Below are positions 1 to 8,991 of a stretch of 64,000 nucleotides of DNA, one piece after another. Both the position numbers and the translations under genes were made by a program. Source of the DNA: Halorientalis marina (GTDB taxonomy: Archaea; Halobacteriota; Halobacteria; Halobacteriales; Haloarculaceae); NCBI RefSeq assembly GCF_023028345.1, contig NZ_CP095487.1, forward strand, positions 1,674,001-1,738,000, given 5' to 3'. The number at the start of each line of letters is the position of its first letter. Positions within the stretch are counted from its first letter, which is position 1. The notes below the pieces were generated by a model. That model searched no databases. It saw only the letters and a list, made by a program, of their open reading frames with translations, and was not told the DNA's origin.

Positions 1-1464
1 AGGATTCGCGGAGAGTTGGAAATCGAATTCGGCCGGGCCGGCGACGCCGCCGCCACCGCCGCCACCGCCGCCACCGCCGCCACCGCCGCCACCACCGCCG
101 CCGCCGCCACCACCACCGCCACCGCCGCCACCGCCGCCGGTGGAGCTAACGGAGATCGTTCCAGTTCGTGTGGCCATCCGCGTATCATCGTTCTCGTCTT
201 TCGCAATGTAGACATACCGGTACGTCCCCGTCGGGAATTCACCGAAGCTACCGCCTGTCGGGACGTTAATTGAACTGGGGTTGTCAGCTGTTACCGCCTC
301 GACTGACGCGTACAGCGTTTGCGAGCCTTCGTCATTGATTACTGTCGGACTCGTCGTCGAGAGGTCCGATGCCAAGAAGTCGATCATGCTGGCAGGACTG
401 ATACCCTTGTCGATGGACCCATCGGAAATGTCCACACCGGCGATGGTTATTCCATCGGGAACGTCTGCAACGCCCCTGATCTCTTGGACGCTGTGGTGTA
501 ATTCGGCGTCGTTCTGGAAGTCGAAGTTCTCACCGAGTGAGCCGTCCTCAATCAGGAAGCGGAAGGTCGCACTGGTGAATGTGCTCTCCTCATAGAGCGC
601 GACGACGTGTGTGACGTCGGTTGAGCTACCGAGAGTCGTGTCGCTTACGGAGAACGACGCGTCGTTGCCCTGAACGACACTCGATGGCGCGCTCACGCTC
701 GGTGAGCCAGTTTGGACGGTTAGCCCGGTCATTCCCAGAACGGTAATTTCACCGTTTGCCTGGAAATCTCCGTTACTATCGACCTCGATCCCATCAGTAC
801 CGTCTTCTCTGATTACGGTGAAATACACGTAGTGCCCGGCTTGGCTGGGACTGTCACTGAATTCGAGTTCGTCAGCATCACCGTCACCTGACACGTCGGT
901 GAGCGAGTAGTCCGTGTTGCCAGCGCTGCCGTCAAGAATCATCTTGAATTCGGCATTCGCGTTCCCCTCTGACTCGGTCAGGAGGTTACCAGCTTCTTGG
1001 AACGTATCCGGGAGTCCGGAGTCGCTCCCGGACCCGGTTATCCGCGCACGGACCACTTCGATATTGTTCTGGCCATTCAGATCGCTCGGTGCGTTGGCCC
1101 TGTCCGCGTCGAAGTCGAAATTGATCGTGTCTCCGGGGTTGAATACCCCGAGCGGGTTTCGCTGACTTCCCCGTGTGAAGACGAGCGATTTTTCGCCCAG
1201 TCCTTCAACTTCACCACTTACCTGGGGGGGTTCTATCTGGGTTGCGGCGTCAGTGTTATCACTCCGAAGTGGGTACGCCACTCGTTTCCAAACGTGGACA
1301 CTGTCCGTGTCTGTCGACGGATCAAACGTATCAATCCCACTCGGCCCAGGACCACCGCTCCCACTGGTTGGGGTCGCCAGTCCGGGTGTTGCGGCCATGC
1401 CGACGACTGCGAAACAGGCCACCAGTACAACGAGGATTCTATTCAGGTACGACTCCTTTTTCAT
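1..1464 (-). CDS. Secreted surface protein with polyglycine linker (3' end outside window)
   Basis: The minus-strand frame is open for 488 codons from an ATG at 1464 to base 1, so the C-terminus lies outside the window. The N-terminus is a signal peptide: MKKESYLNR, then a hydrophobic stretch ending near MAATPGLA. The next 400 or so residues are Ser/Thr/Asp-rich and beta-like, as in haloarchaeal exported surface proteins. At bases 138-46 the protein carries 31 consecutive glycines, probably a flexible linker before a further domain or anchor. It is divergent from the PGF-CTERM protein at 1636, with about 170 bp between. I do not recognise the family. Export is well supported; cell-wall anchoring is inference because the end is missing. 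Confidence 0.8.
   Translation of the reverse strand, partial: MKKESYLNRILVVLVACFAVVGMAATPGLATPTSGSGGPGPSGIDTFDPSTDTDSVHVWKRVAYPLRSDNTDAATQIEPPQVSGEVEGLGEKSLVFTRGSQRNPLGVFNPGDTINFDFDADRANAPSDLNGQNNIEVVRARITGSGSDSGLPDTFQEAGNLLTESEGNANAEFKMILDGSAGNTDYSLTDVSGDGDADELEFSDSPSQAGHYVYFTVIREDGTDGIEVDSNGDFQANGEITVLGMTGLTVQTGSPSVSAPSSVVQGNDASFSVSDTTLGSSTDVTHVVALYEESTFTSATFRFLIEDGSLGENFDFQNDAELHHSVQEIRGVADVPDGITIAGVDISDGSIDKGISPASMIDFLASDLSTTSPTVINDEGSQTLYASVEAVTADNPSSINVPTGGSFGEFPTGTYRYVYIAKDENDDTRMATRTGTISVSSTGGGGGGGGGGGGGGGGGGGGGGGGGGGGGGGVAGPAEFDFQLSANP
46..138 (-). repeat. GGC/GGT codon repeat encoding 31 glycines
   Basis: Thirty-one consecutive GGC or GGT codons, seen on the plus strand as ccgccacc-type triplets, lie inside the secreted protein. 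The mix of synonymous codons makes it a degenerate trinucleotide repeat, which could still change length by slippage. Confidence 0.9.
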
Positions 1465-1635
1465 CAGTTGTCTGTATCATTAAATGCTTCCTTCTTAGTT
1501 CTTCTGACTGACAGCATCGAATTACTAGTTGAGGCTGATAGGTTCCAACCGTTATTAGGAACCGACTTCGAGGCCACCATCCCTCCTCGTTCTGTATGTA
1601 AACTGTTTTACGAACGCCTGCTGTGGCTTTACCGT

Positions 1636-2775
1636 ATGAAAAGCTGGGTCCGTGTGTCGGCGGTCGTGAGTGTCGCCGTGCTCGTTTTTTTGGCCGCAGG
1701 ACAGCCGGTCGCTGGACAGTCGGAGGAATATGATATTTCGGTCGATGGAAGTATCGATACACCGGATAGAGAGATTACCTTTGAGGGGGATTCATACCAT
1801 GTCTCGGCTGTCAAACAAGCCGATTCAGGCGATACAGCTACCGTTAATGTCGAAGCGCCCTCTGACCGACTTGTCAAAGTGCTCCTCTACAATTCGGATC
1901 GCCAGATAGTGGAACAAAAGACGCTTTCTGAGGCCGGGTCGGGTTCTGTCTCGTTTGACCTGTCGAGTATATCGACCGGTTCATACATGTTTGTGGTCCA
2001 GCATTCGGGTGAGACACAAGCCGTCCATCCATTAGTAATCCGGGCATACGATGTCTCCATGACAGCACCGAGCGAGGCCACGACCGACGAAACGATCGAA
2101 CTCTCGGCAACACTTACCCAGCTTCAGTCGGAATCGATGAGCGGGGTCGAGTTCGTCATCCTGAATGACGCCCAGACACTGCGCGTCGACGCCACCGGCG
2201 ACGGTGACTCGTATCAAGCGACGGCCGATCTCAGTTCGTTAGACGCGGGAACGTATTCCGTCTACGCAACTGTTCGTGGAACCGAAGAGGTCGAAGGCAA
2301 CAAAGTTCGACTTGGTCTCAGTCAACCACAGTCGCTGACGATCAGCGAGGAATCGACCACCACAAGTGATGGAAGCAGCGGTGGGAATAGTGGAAGTGAT
2401 GGCAGTGGCGGTAGTGGGAGCAGTGATGGCGGCGGTGCAGTCGCGCCGAGCACGGAAACGCCGACCGAAATACCAACCACCGTATCCGGAACGAACACCA
2501 CTGCCACGGGCCAGCAGCAAACCTCGCCGGACACGACGGCAGCGAGTGATTCGGCACAGACACCAGACACTGCGACGCCGACCGCCTCGGGACAGGAGAT
2601 GACGACAACCTCGGCTGGAACCACGACAACCGAGAGCAACGCCATCACGCCACGGTCCCCGACGAGTGTCGCGTCGTCGACCACAACCACGACTGGCCCC
2701 GGCTTCGGGGCAGGGCTGGCCAGCATAGCCGCCCTCGTCGGTGCTGTCAGTCTCGCCCGTCGCCAGCGCCGATAA
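1636..2775 (+). CDS. PGF-CTERM-anchored secreted protein
   Basis: A 379-residue exported protein. The ATG at 1636 is chosen because it opens directly into a signal peptide (MKSWVRVSAVVSVAVLVFLAAG); the frame is open further upstream but that part is non-coding in character. Beta-rich domains span about residues 35-240. A low-complexity Gly/Ser then Thr/Ser-rich stalk (about 240-350), a likely O-glycosylation region, is followed by the tail TGPGFGAGLASIAAL...ARRQRR. That tail is a PGF-CTERM signal: PGF motif, hydrophobic helix, Arg cluster. In haloarchaea it is cut by archaeosortase A and replaced by a membrane lipid. The protein is therefore probably displayed at the cell surface; the function of its globular part is unknown. 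Confidence 0.85.
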   Translation: MKSWVRVSAVVSVAVLVFLAAGQPVAGQSEEYDISVDGSIDTPDREITFEGDSYHVSAVKQADSGDTATVNVEAPSDRLVKVLLYNSDRQIVEQKTLSEAGSGSVSFDLSSISTGSYMFVVQHSGETQAVHPLVIRAYDVSMTAPSEATTDETIELSATLTQLQSESMSGVEFVILNDAQTLRVDATGDGDSYQATADLSSLDAGTYSVYATVRGTEEVEGNKVRLGLSQPQSLTISEESTTTSDGSSGGNSGSDGSGGSGSSDGGGAVAPSTETPTEIPTTVSGTNTTATGQQQTSPDTTAASDSAQTPDTATPTASGQEMTTTSAGTTTTESNAITPRSPTSVASSTTTTTGPGFGAGLASIAALVGAVSLARRQRR

Positions 2776-2839
2776 CCGCGATCCAGTGGTCGTCCACAAT
2801 CTCGAAAGGTTAAGGGACGGCCGTCGAGTCTCATCGTCT

Positions 2840-3115
2840 ATGGTCACGAGACGGCGCCAGCGGTTCATCCATGCCCAGCTCGCCTGGATGCTCGCTGCCG
2901 TCCTGGTGCTGAGCCTGCTCAGCTCGCTCACGCTGGAACTCTTTTTCGTCGTCTCACTGATCGGATTCCTCGTCATCGTCGAACTCACGGCGCCGTTCAA
3001 TATCACGCCAGCATGGCGCCGCCGTCTCAAATGGCTCATCGCCATCGGTCTCGTCGTCTTCGGGGCGATCGTAATCAGACGTATTCTCGCTATCCTCCCG
3101 CCGGGTGTTCTGTGA
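2840..3115 (+). CDS. Small membrane protein, first gene of the MoxR operon
   Basis: A 91-residue protein starting MVTRRRQRFIHAQ with three hydrophobic segments (about residues 12-30, 32-52 and 64-85) separated by short polar loops. The start at 2840 is preferred over the longer frame because the extra residues are hydrophilic and the hydrophobic core begins just after this Met. Its TGA overlaps the ATG of the DUF4350 gene (TGATG), indicating translational coupling. I do not recognise a named family. Position suggests a membrane accessory of the MoxR/DUF4350/DUF4129 system. Confidence 0.7.
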   Translation: MVTRRRQRFIHAQLAWMLAAVLVLSLLSSLTLELFFVVSLIGFLVIVELTAPFNITPAWRRRLKWLIAIGLVVFGAIVIRRILAILPPGVL

Positions 3116-4191
3116 TGACCTCGGATTCGCTCGTCGATAACCACGGACGCGTACTGGTCTACGCGCTCGCAATCATGCTTGCTCTGACACTCGTCTTTGC
3201 GGCGAGTACGTCGGGGACGGCCTTCGGCGCGTACAACGCCCGCTGGGACGGGTCCGCGACGCTTCGGACGGTCGCCGACCAGCAGGATACCGACGTCCGC
3301 ATCGCCCGCAACACGACCACCTACCAGTCGATGGGTGCCAACGGGACTATCGCGTTCATACTGGCTCCGACGACACCCTACTCTGACCGAGACGTGACTC
3401 GACTCCGCACGTTCGCTCAGCGCGGCGGAACGCTCGTCGTCGCAGACGACCCAGTATCAACGGGGGCCGATAGCCGCCTGCTCGCCGCGCTCGGAGTCTC
3501 GGCCCGAATCGACAATGCGACACTCCGTGACGAACAGCACAATTACCGGTCGCCAGCGATGCCCGTCGCACAGAACGTCACCAATCACACCTTCACCCGC
3601 GGCGTCGAGTCGCTCACGCTGAACTACGGAACGGCAGTTCGCCCCGGAAACGGGACAGTACTCGTCAGGACCTCGGAATTTGGCTATTTGGACCGCGACG
3701 GCAGCGCATCGATAACGGGTAATGAGACGTTAGCCCGGTATCCGGTAGTGACGGCCGAGTCACTCGGCAACGGAACCGTCGTAACGGTGTCCGACCCCAG
3801 CGTCTTTATCAACGCGATGCTGGAGCGCCCGGGCAACAGGCAGTTCGCTCGGACCCTGCTGACGACTCATCAGCGCCTACTCCTCGATTACTCACATGGA
3901 GGGACGGTTCCACCACTGGTGGCCGCATTGCTGACGGTTCGCCAATCGCCATTGCTTCAGGTCTCGCTGGGGCTGAGTGGACTCCTGCTCATCGTTGGCT
4001 GGCGCCGGAACGCATTCGCGCGACTGCCGGACGGCGTCGATTCGATTCAAACGTCAGAGCGGGCGGCACGAACCGAAATCGAGGTTGATGCCGACGACAT
4101 CGTCGCGCATCTCAGACGCGAACACCCGGACTGGGACGACGACCGGATCCGGCGCATCGCCGACTCGGCTCTGCGAGACAGGCAAAAATAA
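3115..4191 (+). CDS. DUF4350-type membrane-anchored protein
   Basis: A 358-residue protein. An N-terminal membrane segment (about residues 16-34) is followed by a large extracytoplasmic domain with Asn-x-Ser/Thr sequons. The motif RLRTFAQRGGTLVVADDP (about 95-115) has the Rossmann-like, GATase1-related look of DUF4350. A second membrane helix near residue 290 precedes an acidic cytoplasmic tail. DUF4350 proteins usually sit beside MoxR AAA ATPases and DUF4129/DUF58 proteins, as here. The role is thought to be envelope-protein maturation or surface remodelling, but the biochemical activity is not established. It overlaps the upstream gene by one base and lies about 60 bp before moxR. Confidence 0.8.
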   Translation: MTSDSLVDNHGRVLVYALAIMLALTLVFAASTSGTAFGAYNARWDGSATLRTVADQQDTDVRIARNTTTYQSMGANGTIAFILAPTTPYSDRDVTRLRTFAQRGGTLVVADDPVSTGADSRLLAALGVSARIDNATLRDEQHNYRSPAMPVAQNVTNHTFTRGVESLTLNYGTAVRPGNGTVLVRTSEFGYLDRDGSASITGNETLARYPVVTAESLGNGTVVTVSDPSVFINAMLERPGNRQFARTLLTTHQRLLLDYSHGGTVPPLVAALLTVRQSPLLQVSLGLSGLLLIVGWRRNAFARLPDGVDSIQTSERAARTEIEVDADDIVAHLRREHPDWDDDRIRRIADSALRDRQK

Positions 4192-4252
4192 AAAATCGGC
4201 CCGAAGCGGCGAGGAAAGCTGTTTTAATCCCGTCGCTCATACCCGCTATCCA

Positions 4253-5356
4253 ATGAGCGAGCCGGCGTCGGTCCACGAGACGATTCAGGATGAGGTTGGG
4301 GACGTTCTGATCGGCAACGACGACGCGATCGAACAGTTGACGATCGCACTGTTGACTCGGGGACACGTACTGATGGAAGGCGTCCCGGGTGTCGCAAAAA
4401 CGACGATTGCACGTCTGTTCGCCCAGGCGACGGGCCTGGCGTATAGCCGTATCCAGATGACGCCCGATACGCTTCCGGCCGACATTACCGGTACGACCGT
4501 CTATCGCGAGCAGACCGGGGAGTTCGAGGTCCAGAAAGGGCCCGTCTTCGCGAATGTCGTCGTCGCCGACGAGATCAACCGTGCGACGCCGAAAACCCAG
4601 TCAGCGCTACTGGAGGCAATGCAAGAAGAGACGGTCACCATCGAGGGCGAAACGCACGACCTCCCGACGCCGTTCATCGTCGTTGCAACACAGAACCCCA
4701 TCGAGATGGAGGGAACCTTCGAACTGCCCGAGGCACAGCGGGATCGTTTCCAGTTCAAGATCGATATCGACCTGCTCGACCGCGACGATGAAACGGAACT
4801 CATCGATCAATTTAACACCACACCGGAATTGGGACCGGACGACGTCGAGAGTGTCGTTGACCCCGAGGATTTGCTCGCAGCTCGTGAGACGGTCACCGAC
4901 CAGTACGTCGCCGATGAAGTGCGAGACTATTTGCTTAATATCGCAGCGGAAACACGAGGACGCAGCGAAATCGAACACGGAGCGTCACACCGTGCCGTGA
5001 TCATGCTGTTGAATGCGAGCAAGGCACGCGCGGCGATTCACGGCCGGGATTACGTGATTCCTGACGACATCAAAGCGCTTACCAAGCCACTGCTTATCCA
5101 CCGGCTCGTCCTTTCGACGGACGCGTCGCTGAGCGACATTGACGCCGAGGACGTCCTTGAGGACATCCTAGACTCGGTCGTGCCGCCCAGTGCTGAGGCG
5201 GTCGCCGATGTTGACTCCGAGACTGACTCGTCGGCAGCAATCAGCGATGGCGGAGCGACCGACGACAACGCTGGTAACGACACAGCAGTTGAGACCGGCG
5301 AGGCCGCTGAGGCAGGCGAGACGACAGACACGGACGGCATGGACGACAACCAGTGA
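4253..5356 (+). CDS. moxR: MoxR-family AAA+ ATPase
   Basis: A 367-residue cytoplasmic AAA+ ATPase. Walker A is GVPGVAKT (43-50), Walker B VVVADEINR (102-110), and sensor 1 ATQNP (145-149). The MoxR signature GTFELPEAQRDRF follows at about 154-166. The C-terminal lid is followed by an acidic, Thr/Ala-rich tail of about 50 residues that looks disordered. MoxR proteins act as chaperone-like ATPases with DUF58/VWA partners in maturation of metal enzymes and envelope complexes. The start MSEPASV at 4253 is chosen because the upstream in-frame extension overlaps the DUF4350 coding region. The stop overlaps the GTG of the next gene (GTGA), showing operon organisation. Confidence 0.95.
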   Translation: MSEPASVHETIQDEVGDVLIGNDDAIEQLTIALLTRGHVLMEGVPGVAKTTIARLFAQATGLAYSRIQMTPDTLPADITGTTVYREQTGEFEVQKGPVFANVVVADEINRATPKTQSALLEAMQEETVTIEGETHDLPTPFIVVATQNPIEMEGTFELPEAQRDRFQFKIDIDLLDRDDETELIDQFNTTPELGPDDVESVVDPEDLLAARETVTDQYVADEVRDYLLNIAAETRGRSEIEHGASHRAVIMLLNASKARAAIHGRDYVIPDDIKALTKPLLIHRLVLSTDASLSDIDAEDVLEDILDSVVPPSAEAVADVDSETDSSAAISDGGATDDNAGNDTAVETGEAAEAGETTDTDGMDDNQ

Positions 5357-7464
5357 CGACCCGTTTCACCGCGACGGTGCGTATCACCCTCTTCGTTGCA
5401 ATGCTCGCACTGGTTGGTGGGTGCATTGCCGGAACAGCTGCCGGCACAGGGCCGTCAATGCCCGCCGACGCGTGGAACGATTTCGAGAGCGTACAGGTTG
5501 ACCAGGAGCGCAACAACAGCACCGTCCGCCACGTCGATCCGTCGACGGTTAATGAGGACGGGAACGTGAGCGGCGTGCGAGTATGGCTCGGCGACCAGAT
5601 CGCACAACGCTTCGAACAGAGCAGTCTTCAGGTGAGTCAAGGCCAGTACGAACAGGCCGACAAGGCGGTGAACGACGATCTCCAGTCACTGCTGGGCCAA
5701 TACGTCGATGTCGCAGGCGAGACGGATGGCTCCACTGGGCAAGACGGAACATCGGGGACGGATGGATCGGGTGGACAGAGCGACACCTCACCGACAGAGG
5801 CACTACGCAATGCGAGCGAGCAACAGCAACGGTTCGTGAACGCGACACGGCGGTACAACCGGACGTATCAGCGCTACGTCCAAGCGCGCGAAAACGGCAA
5901 CGGACAGCGCGCCCGCCGTATCGCTCGCCAGCTAAACCGACTTGCACAGAACGTCAGTACTGTCAGCCGCAACGTGACGCGGAGTTATGGACGCGTCGCT
6001 GCCGTTACCGGCACGAACCTGACGCAAGCGAACCGCTCTGTCGAGCGCGCGGTGTCGAACGTTACGGACCGACAGCGGCGCGTCCGGAACATGTCCTTCT
6101 CAGCGACGCGGCTGACCATACAGGAACCGACAGAGCCGGTTTCGTTCGCGTCGCCGCTAGCACTTCGTGGCCGACTCGTTACACGAAACGGGAGTGCTGT
6201 CTCGAACCGGACGATCAGACTCGTTGTCGGCAGACAACAACTCCGCGCCACGACGACAACTGAGGGGACATTCACCATCCCGTATCGCCCCACCCTCGTC
6301 CAGACCGCACGCGGCTCCCTGCGTGTCACGTATCGCCCCCGACTGACAGCGCCATATCTCGGTTCACAAACGTCGATTCCCGTGGACGTGCAGCCGACCG
6401 ATCCGACCGTGACCGTCAGTACCGATCAGGAACGCCTCCAGTATCGGGATCAGGTTACCATCAGGGGGCGGGTAACCGCTGCGAACGTATCTGTTCCAAA
6501 CCTGCCGCTAGAAATCCGGCTGGGCTCGCAACGACTCGGGACCGTTACCACCATCGGGAGCGGGCAGTTTTCGCTCACCGAGCGGGTCCCAGCAAGGGTC
6601 TCGGATGGCAGTCAGCAGGTTACTTCCCGCGTCGCTGTCCAGGGGCGGGCGATCAGCGTGGCAACGGCCGAGACCACCGTCACCGTCGCGGAACAGCCAA
6701 CGGCGTTATCGCTCTCAGTGAGCCGAGACTCGGCTGTGACTGCGACCGGAACGTTAACTACGGCAGCTGGGCGTCCGATTCCAAATCAACAGATTGCGAT
6801 TGTCGTTAATGGTACACACGTCGGCACGGCACAGACGAACGCCCAGGGCGTGTACACGACGACCGTCAAGCTTCCCGAAAATATCCAATCAGCATCACCC
6901 GTTGACATTACAGCTCGACTCGAAACTGAGGGATCAAACCTGGCGCCAGCCACTGAAACGACGACCCTCGCGCTGACCGGTAACGGTTCCCTGCCAATCG
7001 TACTCGTCGCTGCTGCACTACTCGGCTCACTCGCAGTCGGTGCCGCTGGACTCTGGATTCGGCGGCGAGACATGTCGACGGGCGAGTCGGTTCCCAAAAC
7101 GACTGATGAACCTGTCTTGGCTGAGGATGCCGCTGACGCCGATGGCGACACCCAGAGCTTACAGTTACGCGGACAGGCGCGTGCCGCACTCGACACAGGC
7201 GACGTCCGAACCGCGGTCGAACTCGCGTACGCGGCCGTTCGCAACGAATTCGACGACCAGACCAACACGGCTGCGACACACTGGGAATTCTATCACGACC
7301 TCGGCGACGACCTACCGGACGAGCAACGGGACCAGTTGCGTGAGTTGACCAGCTGGTACGAAGCCGCTGTCTTCGCTGACGCCGTCGACGCCGAAACAGG
7401 TGAGCGCGTCCTTGAGACCGTCGACGATCTCGTCTGGGAATCGGTGCCGGCCGAAATATCGTAG
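5353..7464 (+). CDS. Large membrane protein with DUF4129 C-terminal domain
   Basis: A 703-residue protein starting with GTG inside the moxR stop. A signal peptide (about residues 1-30) leads to a long extracytoplasmic region. This has a helical, Arg/Asn-rich part (about 150-250) and then several beta-sandwich repeats resembling Ig-like or carboxypeptidase-regulatory domains (about 260-550), rich in N-glycosylation sequons. One membrane helix (about 558-580) precedes an acidic cytoplasmic domain containing THWEFYHDL and LTSWYEAAVFADA, the DUF4129 signature usually found at the end of archaeal transglutaminase-like or MoxR-cluster proteins. I see no transglutaminase catalytic triad, so it is probably a scaffold or sensor. 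It is the last gene of the plus-strand operon and converges on the minus operon 52 bp away. Confidence 0.8.
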   Translation: MTTRFTATVRITLFVAMLALVGGCIAGTAAGTGPSMPADAWNDFESVQVDQERNNSTVRHVDPSTVNEDGNVSGVRVWLGDQIAQRFEQSSLQVSQGQYEQADKAVNDDLQSLLGQYVDVAGETDGSTGQDGTSGTDGSGGQSDTSPTEALRNASEQQQRFVNATRRYNRTYQRYVQARENGNGQRARRIARQLNRLAQNVSTVSRNVTRSYGRVAAVTGTNLTQANRSVERAVSNVTDRQRRVRNMSFSATRLTIQEPTEPVSFASPLALRGRLVTRNGSAVSNRTIRLVVGRQQLRATTTTEGTFTIPYRPTLVQTARGSLRVTYRPRLTAPYLGSQTSIPVDVQPTDPTVTVSTDQERLQYRDQVTIRGRVTAANVSVPNLPLEIRLGSQRLGTVTTIGSGQFSLTERVPARVSDGSQQVTSRVAVQGRAISVATAETTVTVAEQPTALSLSVSRDSAVTATGTLTTAAGRPIPNQQIAIVVNGTHVGTAQTNAQGVYTTTVKLPENIQSASPVDITARLETEGSNLAPATETTTLALTGNGSLPIVLVAAALLGSLAVGAAGLWIRRRDMSTGESVPKTTDEPVLAEDAADADGDTQSLQLRGQARAALDTGDVRTAVELAYAAVRNEFDDQTNTAATHWEFYHDLGDDLPDEQRDQLRELTSWYEAAVFADAVDAETGERVLETVDDLVWESVPAEIS

Positions 7465-7516
7465 CGCTTACCGACACTTCAAGGCGAAAACCTCGCGATT
7501 CAGCGCGGCAAGAATG

Positions 7517-8404
7517 TCAATCGTCGGTTCGGATATCCCAGCGCACCGTGATGAGATATTCGAACCGGTCATCACCGGCAGCTACATCGACCGAGACGGG
7601 CTGATGTCGGGCGCGTGCGACACCCACGGCGAGAAACGAGACCACGGGATGATCGAACCGGGTACAGTCGCCGTACACGGCCGAATCGAGCGCAACTGTC
7701 AGCTGATCGGTCGATGTATCCACCTCGGCAGCGTCGACGAGTTCGAACTGTTCGATCAGCGCATCGATCAACTGGTCGCCCAACTGGTCCGGGTCGTCGG
7801 CAATGGGTCCCGACAGCGCCTGCTCGAACTCCTCGAAGAGGCCCTGTCCAGCCGGATGGACCGCAAGGCCGCGAGCCCGACTATCCTCGGTGACAACGAA
7901 CGGCGCCTCCAGTGCGGCCGATTCGGGCACTTCGTAGGCCGCCGATTGAGGGACGAACAAACGTACCGGCCCGGCCTCATCATCAAGCGGGACGTAAATA
8001 CGTTCGTCGGACAGGCCAAGATCAGCGGTAATAGCCTCGAAACTGTCAGCAAACGCATTGTAGAGCTGCGTGCCAACGGACGCGGCGACGAATCGCTCGG
8101 GCGTCAGATAGTAGAGCAACACGGCGCCGAACAGGCCGATGCTTCCGATAGCGATGAGTACCGTCCTGACGGCTGGGAACAGTCCAGCACCAGCGAGTGC
8201 CAGCACGCCGAGGCCGACCAAGGCGAGTGCCGACCGGCGATACTGCGTCTGCCGGGCACGGGCGTACTCCGTCCGCAATCGCTCGGTCTCGGTTTCGAGC
8301 AGAGCGATCCGTGCCCGGAGTCGCTCCTTCTCCGTCGTGTCGTCGCCGACTTCTGCTGGTGATCTCTCGGTACCGTCCGTTTCGTCGTGTTTTTCCGTGC
8401 TCAT
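7517..8404 (-). CDS. Membrane protein with coiled coil, last gene of DUF58 operon
   Basis: A 295-residue protein. The start MSTEKHDET at 8404 is chosen because its ATGA overlaps the upstream stop. A charged N-terminus with a heptad-like helix (KERLRARIALLETETERLRTEY) leads into two adjacent hydrophobic helices (about residues 65-105), then a soluble acidic mixed alpha/beta domain of about 180 residues. It is probably the haloarchaeal family catalogued as DUF7269 near DUF58 genes; that name is from memory. Gene order suggests a partner of the DUF58 protein and MoxR at the membrane. No catalytic motif was recognised. Confidence 0.65.
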   Translation of the reverse strand: MSTEKHDETDGTERSPAEVGDDTTEKERLRARIALLETETERLRTEYARARQTQYRRSALALVGLGVLALAGAGLFPAVRTVLIAIGSIGLFGAVLLYYLTPERFVAASVGTQLYNAFADSFEAITADLGLSDERIYVPLDDEAGPVRLFVPQSAAYEVPESAALEAPFVVTEDSRARGLAVHPAGQGLFEEFEQALSGPIADDPDQLGDQLIDALIEQFELVDAAEVDTSTDQLTVALDSAVYGDCTRFDHPVVSFLAVGVARARHQPVSVDVAAGDDRFEYLITVRWDIRTDD

Positions 8405-8991
8405 GTATCTGTTTCCGCAAGCAACCCCAGTTGCAGTAGTTCGTAGCGATGCAGCCCGTAGCTGGCGAGTGCCGTCGTCACGGCGAGTCCGAGTGCGACC
8501 TGCCACAGCGTCGCGTCTGAGCGGAGTGCGGCCAGCGTTCCGCCCCCCATCAGGAGTGCCAGCACGACGAACACGCCCAGCGTCCAACGGTAGCCGTGTT
8601 CGTGAACGACTTCCGCGAACAACAGCATCGCGAGGCCGGCCTCAACGCCGACGCCGGTAAGCAGGCCCGGCCATCCGGGCAGTAACAAGAGGACGCCCAG
8701 CTGTGCGACCACGAACGCGTTGACTGGCGCGAACAGCCAGAGACTCACGCCGACCATGCCGATGACGCCCCCACCGAGGCCAGAAACCACGAACAGTACA
8801 AGCGGACACACAGCCGCGACGCCGAACGCGGAAGGTGAGAGCGCCTGGAGCCGGGCGACTGTTTCAGTCTGGAGCCACGGGACCGCAGCGAGGCGTTCGG
8901 TCGTTTCCGTTGACTCCTGACTCGCATCGTGCCTACCCACAGTTCCTGTCTCGGCAGGACGCTGGTCCGCACTCATTGGGTCGTCACTCAT
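8401..8991 (-). CDS. Polytopic membrane protein (DUF7519-like), middle gene of DUF58 operon
   Basis: A 196-residue protein with a polar N-terminus (about 50 residues) followed by about five hydrophobic helices rich in Gly/Leu/Val. It overlaps both neighbours by ATGA (8988-8991 and 8401-8404), so the three genes are almost certainly co-translated. It matches in position and character the haloarchaeal family I recall as DUF7519; this assignment is tentative. It is likely an integral component of the DUF58/MoxR complex. No enzymatic motif was seen. Confidence 0.65.
   Translation of the reverse strand: MSDDPMSADQRPAETGTVGRHDASQESTETTERLAAVPWLQTETVARLQALSPSAFGVAAVCPLVLFVVSGLGGGVIGMVGVSLWLFAPVNAFVVAQLGVLLLLPGWPGLLTGVGVEAGLAMLLFAEVVHEHGYRWTLGVFVVLALLMGGGTLAALRSDATLWQVALGLAVTTALASYGLHRYELLQLGLLAETDT

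Noticed and set aside
46..138. CRISPR-like or tandem DNA repeat
   Set aside because: The repeat unit is three bases with no spacers and is in frame with a secreted protein, so it is a polyglycine codon tract.
997..1635. Upstream extension of the PGF-CTERM protein frame
   Set aside because: The extension lies antisense to the secreted protein at 1-1464 and has no signal peptide; the ATG at 1636 opens directly into one.
2239..3144. 301-codon frame on the minus strand
   Set aside because: It is Arg/Thr-rich and antisense to the PGF-CTERM and small membrane protein genes; GC-rich haloarchaeal genes commonly leave such open antisense frames.
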